Both the position numbers and the translations under genes were made by a program. A DNA stretch of 64,000 bases, taken from the NCBI RefSeq assembly GCF_052857255.1, contig NC_135500.1:101641394-101705393 (forward strand), given 5' to 3'. Below, in pieces: positions 61,311 to 64,000 of this stretch. Position 1 is the stretch's first letter; the number at the start of each line of letters is the position of its first letter. The DNA comes from Amblyomma americanum. Lineage: Eukaryota > Arthropoda > Arachnida > Ixodida > Ixodidae. The notes beneath the pieces were generated by a model that saw nothing but the letters and a program-made list of their open reading frames with translations, was not told the origin of the DNA and ran no database searches.

Positions 61311-61877
61311 TCAAGAGGGTCACCAGCAGAAGAAACGGAATGAGGGAGGCGAGTCTTACACGGCTCATACACTCTTTCGTCATGAGCCATATTCGTACGT
61401 CGCAGCATTTCAGAACTGGTACAAAGGAGAAGAAGCAAAGATCAACGTTCTCATCCGCAGGGTGTACAAGATAGCACTGGGTCTACCCGAGTCCACCAGC
61501 TCGCAACGCTTGCTCCAGCTCGGGCTTCACAACACGCTTAGCGAAATCGCCGAGGCGCAGCGCGCTTCACAGCTAGAAAGGTTAGCGGGCACGAGAGCAG
61601 GGCGCCAGATCATGGAAAGTGTCGGCATCCGTTACCATGCAGAACAAGGCCAGAAAGTTGCTGTTCCGGACGTGATCAGACAAACTCTAAGAGTCGACCC
61701 GATTCCACGGAACGTCCACCCAGAACACAACCGGAGAAGAGTGGCCAGGGCCAGAGCTCTCTACACAGCCACGGAGACGAAAGGGGGACAAGGTTAGTTG
61801 ACGCCGCGGAATACGCAGAAGGCTCGCAATTCGTGGTTGCGGTCGTCGATTCGAGGGGCGAAACGCGCATAACGGCA
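61311..61877 (+). pseudogene. RT-RNase H linker and RNase H start of LINE G
   Basis: RRVYKIALGLPESTSSQRLLQLGLHNTLSEIAEAQRASQLERL, GRQIMESVGIRYH and RVDPIPRNVHPEHNRRRVARARAL are in one frame (61303-61797). Then VDAAEYAEGSQFVVAVVDSRGETRITAR, the RNase H beginning, runs to the junction with (ag)n of LINE H at about 61877. The rest of RNase H is absent from the window. Confidence 0.8.
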
Positions 61878-61945
61878 AGAGAGAGAGAGAGATAAAACAT
61901 TTATTATTTCATTGAAGTGTTCTTCGAGTCAGGTAGGCGGACTCC

Positions 61946-62287
61946 TCAGTTCAGGACTCCGGTGGCTTGGGCGGGTGCCTGGACCAGTCTGATGATGCGA
62001 CACTGGTCCTCTAGACCATTGCTGGTCAGGGCTGCCTCCAACTGCTCGTATGATGTCTGTAATGTTTTTAGATGAGGTGGTTTTTGGGGACAATTACAGG
62101 AAATGTGAAACAGCGTAGGCTTATCGCCGCACCATGGACGGAAGAAGCGGTATTTGGAAGGGTGAATGAAGCTGTACAAGTACAGGTTAGGGAAGGTATT
62201 CGTGTGTATTCGCCTCCAAAATGTGGCTTCTTCTGTGGTGAGTTTAAAGTGGGGAGGGGGATATATTCTACAATCTAATCTAAGCAT
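61946..62287 (-). pseudogene. C-terminal finger region of LINE H
   Basis: HFKLTTEEATFWRRIHTNTFPNLYLYSFIHPSKYRFFRPWCGDKPTLFHISCNCPQKP. The RPWC...H...C finger corresponds to FPTQYSxxCPWC...H...WxC in other copies, with the first Cys replaced (RPWC). It is followed by LETLQTSYEQLEAAL-like residues and a stop at 61946. It is separated by a frame change from the RNase H ORF. Confidence 0.8.
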
Positions 62288-62308
62288 CTCCAGCCGTTCC
62301 CCACAGTT

Positions 62309-63208
62309 TTATGGTAGAGGGGTGAGGTACGGGCAAGGATCCGCTCGGGTTTTTAGCTCACGAGCTAGATCGTTTGCCGCCTCGTTGCTTTCATGACCTG
62401 AATGGCCTGGGGTCCAAGTAATGTTACGGGGGCGTTGAAGTGTAGGTGGGAGGCCCGACGGTATGAGTAGAGCCGCTGTCATTTTTGGGACTCTCCCTGT
62501 AATGTAATATTGACAGGCTCGCTTCGAGTCAGTTATTATGTGAGCTGATTTGTCCGCCAGATCACAATGCCTTATGGAAAGGGCGATGGCGGAGGCTTCC
62601 GCCGCGGCAGGATCATCAGCCCGGAGTGAAACACTCGTCAGTAGTTGAAAATTGTGGTCAAGGGCGACTGCAACAAAGATGCTCGGTTCAGTGTACGCCG
62701 CCACATCTACATAGACTGCTTTGTGATCTGACTCTAGACGCCGGCGTAGATGAGTGACCCAAGCCTCACGTCTGCCTTTGTGGATTTCTGGATGCATATG
62801 TTTTCGGAGCGGAGCCACCGAGATCTGTCTTCTTATGTTTTCAGGTAGGGAAGTGTGTCGCCAGAGCTCTTGTAGATCTCCTGGTGTACCAATGCGCTGA
62901 ATAATGGCTCTTCCGGTGGTGGTCTGTTGGAGTCGGGTTCTCTGCGATGCTAAGACCGCATCTCTGATCTCCTCAAAGGTGTTGTGGACTCCAAGCTTGA
63001 TTAGACGTTCGGTCGAGGTGCTTGGAGGAAGGCAGAGACCTGTTTTGTACGCACTGCGAATCAGAGTGTCGGCCTGCTTAAGTTCTCCCTTCGTGAGATG
63101 ATGATACGGAAGGCCGTATGCTATTCTGCAGATAACCAAGGACTGTACAAGACGAAGAGTGTCTTCCTCGCGCATGCCTTTCTTGTGGCATGTTATACGA
63201 CAAATCAT
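62309..63208 (-). CDS. RT thumb, linker and RNase H of LINE H (299 codons, open)
   Basis: It begins in the RT thumb (ICRITCHKKGMREEDTLRLVQS, CRIAYGLPYH). Then comes the linker LIRSAYKTGLCLPPSTSTERLIKLGVHNTFEEIRDAVLASQ and APLRKHMHPEIHKGRR, then RNase H: YVDVAAYTE (Asp), DDPAAAEASAIALSIRH (Glu), HIITDSKRACQYY (Asp) and NITWTPGHSGHESNEAANDLARE (His and final Asp). All RNase H catalytic positions are present. It is a fragment of a longer ORF2. The upstream frame break at about 63210-63280 separates it from the RT palm. Confidence 0.85.
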   Translation of the reverse strand: MICRITCHKKGMREEDTLRLVQSLVICRIAYGLPYHHLTKGELKQADTLIRSAYKTGLCLPPSTSTERLIKLGVHNTFEEIRDAVLASQRTRLQQTTTGRAIIQRIGTPGDLQELWRHTSLPENIRRQISVAPLRKHMHPEIHKGRREAWVTHLRRRLESDHKAVYVDVAAYTEPSIFVAVALDHNFQLLTSVSLRADDPAAAEASAIALSIRHCDLADKSAHIITDSKRACQYYITGRVPKMTAALLIPSGLPPTLQRPRNITWTPGHSGHESNEAANDLARELKTRADPCPYLTPLP

Positions 63209-63277
63209 ACGTGCAATTTGGTGGGTGGTTGTTTTGAGAGTTTTTATGGTATGTCCAGCGCGTAGGTTATTTTGAAT

Positions 63278-63940
63278 TCAAAGCGCGAGAAATCTAATGA
63301 CCAATACCTCTAGAATCGGTTGGCCTTCTACATAGAGATCTATTGGTCCAGACGTTTTGTAATTTTGACCGTGCACCCTGATTACTTCTGACTTCTCCGG
63401 TGCACAGCGAAGGCCACTACTAGCGGCAAATGTTTCGACAGCCGATGCCGCTTCCTGTAGGGCTTGTTCCTTATGTGCAAGGAATACCTTCGTTGTCCAG
63501 ATAGTTATATCGTCTGCATACGCTGTAAGTTTTATATCGGGTAAAACCTGCAGCCGACGAGCCAATTCTGTCATGGCAATATTGAATAAGAGGGGAGAGA
63601 TGATTGATCCCTGCGGAGTGCCCTTGTTTGGCATTGGTATGGTATCTGATCTGGTATTTCCAATTCCAATTGTTGCAGCGCGGTCCGTGAGGAAAGCTCT
63701 AATGTAGTTAAACATCATCTGTCCACATCCCAGGGAGTTCAGTTCGCGGAGCATAGCTTCGTGTGAGACATTGTTAAAAGCTCCCTTAAGGTCAAGCGCC
63801 AGGATCAGATGCTCGCTTCCTCTTGGGATGCCTGCAAGAACTTCCTCCTTAAGTAAGAGAAACGCGTCCTGGGTTGAGAGACCGCCCCTGAAGCCAATAA
63901 TGGACTGCTGGAAGAGATCCCTGTCCTCAATGAAATTCAC
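63278..63940 (-). CDS. RT palm of LINE H (220 codons, open)
   Basis: FRGGLSTQDAFLLLKEEVLAG, ILALDLKGAFNNVSHEAML (palm A), NKGTPQGSIISPLLFNIAM (motif B), IKLTAYADDITIWTTK (YADD intact, about residues 141-144), LRCAPEKSEVIRVHG, then stop. In frame it extends upstream to the window edge. Catalytic residues are all present. Confidence 0.85.
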   Translation of the reverse strand: MNFIEDRDLFQQSIIGFRGGLSTQDAFLLLKEEVLAGIPRGSEHLILALDLKGAFNNVSHEAMLRELNSLGCGQMMFNYIRAFLTDRAATIGIGNTRSDTIPMPNKGTPQGSIISPLLFNIAMTELARRLQVLPDIKLTAYADDITIWTTKVFLAHKEQALQEAASAVETFAASSGLRCAPEKSEVIRVHGQNYKTSGPIDLYVEGQPILEVLVIRFLAL

Positions 63941-64000
63941 GAGGCGGTTTTGGATAACTTGCTCATAGAGCTTCCCGAGACTGAATGTAAGGGAGATCGG

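Larger units (their letters stand above)
57315..61877 (+). mobile_element. I-group LINE (subfamily 2) copy G, nearly full length
   Basis: Begins near gacgctaggcctagc (57325-57339), the same 5' motif as LINEs D and E. Then ORF1 (57430-58940), endonuclease (59040-59700), RT (60360-61310), linker and the start of RNase H (61310-61875). It is cut at 61877 by the 3' end of LINE H (minus). Frameshifts and stops are frequent. Subfamily 2 by IPRNVHPEH and the ORF1 sequence. Confidence 0.82.
61878..64000 (-). mobile_element. I-group LINE (subfamily 2) copy H, 3' half, runs off window
   Basis: On the minus strand from the right edge: PISLTFSLGKLYEQVIQNRLVNF (fingers, window end), RT, linker, RNase H, C-terminal finger, and 3' end aataaatgttttatctctctctctct (61878-61905). 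It is among the best-preserved LINE copies in the window. Only one clear frame break, near 63210-63280, separates two long open stretches. Confidence 0.88.

Overview
The window is eukaryotic, and I find no host gene I can defend. It looks like a repeat-dense stretch of a hard tick (ixodid) genome. The main reason is two families of tRNA-headed SINEs. One closely resembles, from memory, the tick SINE called Ruka. The rest is dominated by RNase H-bearing non-LTR retrotransposons with tetranucleotide or (ACC)n 3' tails, as is common in tick assemblies. The species assignment is an inference. There are no rRNA genes, functional tRNA genes, CRISPR arrays or bacterial operons.

Layout, left to right. 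1-1345: a decayed RTE-type LINE (minus), split by a 319-bp insertion with a 19-bp target duplication. 1765-3257: a foldback-type element with about 370-380-bp inverted arms made of short degenerate repeats. 3607-8940: fragments of I-group LINEs in both orientations with SINE copies. 10136-11848: a LINE 3' end that runs directly into a 380-bp tetranucleotide microsatellite. 12000-17110: one SINE, an inverted-repeat pair and about 4 kb of unassigned sequence. 17115-22055: a near-full-length L1/Tx1-like LINE (minus). 22496-28979: a complete-ended Ty3/Gypsy LTR element (207/212-bp LTRs, 5-bp target duplication, PPT). A Mutator-like DNA transposon with an intact 620-codon transposase interrupts it. 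28995-34640 and 42606-48420: two near-full-length copies of one I-group LINE family, both minus. Between them (35786-42605) are pieces of at least four other LINEs, including one with an inverted 5' part. 48421-51939: a second L1/Tx1-like LINE (plus) with a SINE in its RT. 52200-56626: an LTR retrotransposon (minus) whose single ORF places integrase upstream of reverse transcriptase. 57315-61877 and 61878-64000: I-group LINEs in opposite orientations, the second running off the window.

The nesting gives a relative history. LINEs and the Gypsy element carry stops and frameshifts. SINEs, LINE 3' ends and the DNA transposon sit inside them. The only long ORF that still reads as a complete protein is the Mutator-like transposase, so it is probably among the youngest insertions. 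LINE machinery probably mobilised the SINEs, but I did not find a SINE sharing a tail with a particular LINE here.

The most noteworthy items are: (1) the integrase-before-RT element, a domain order described for the Gmr1-like branch of Ty3/Gypsy; (2) the intact Mutator-like transposase nested in a Gypsy element with loss of pol sequence; (3) the foldback element; (4) a central domain shared by two otherwise different tick SINE families; (5) a motif near the 5' end shared by three LINE copies; (6) a LINE 5' inversion with matching 11-bp ends.
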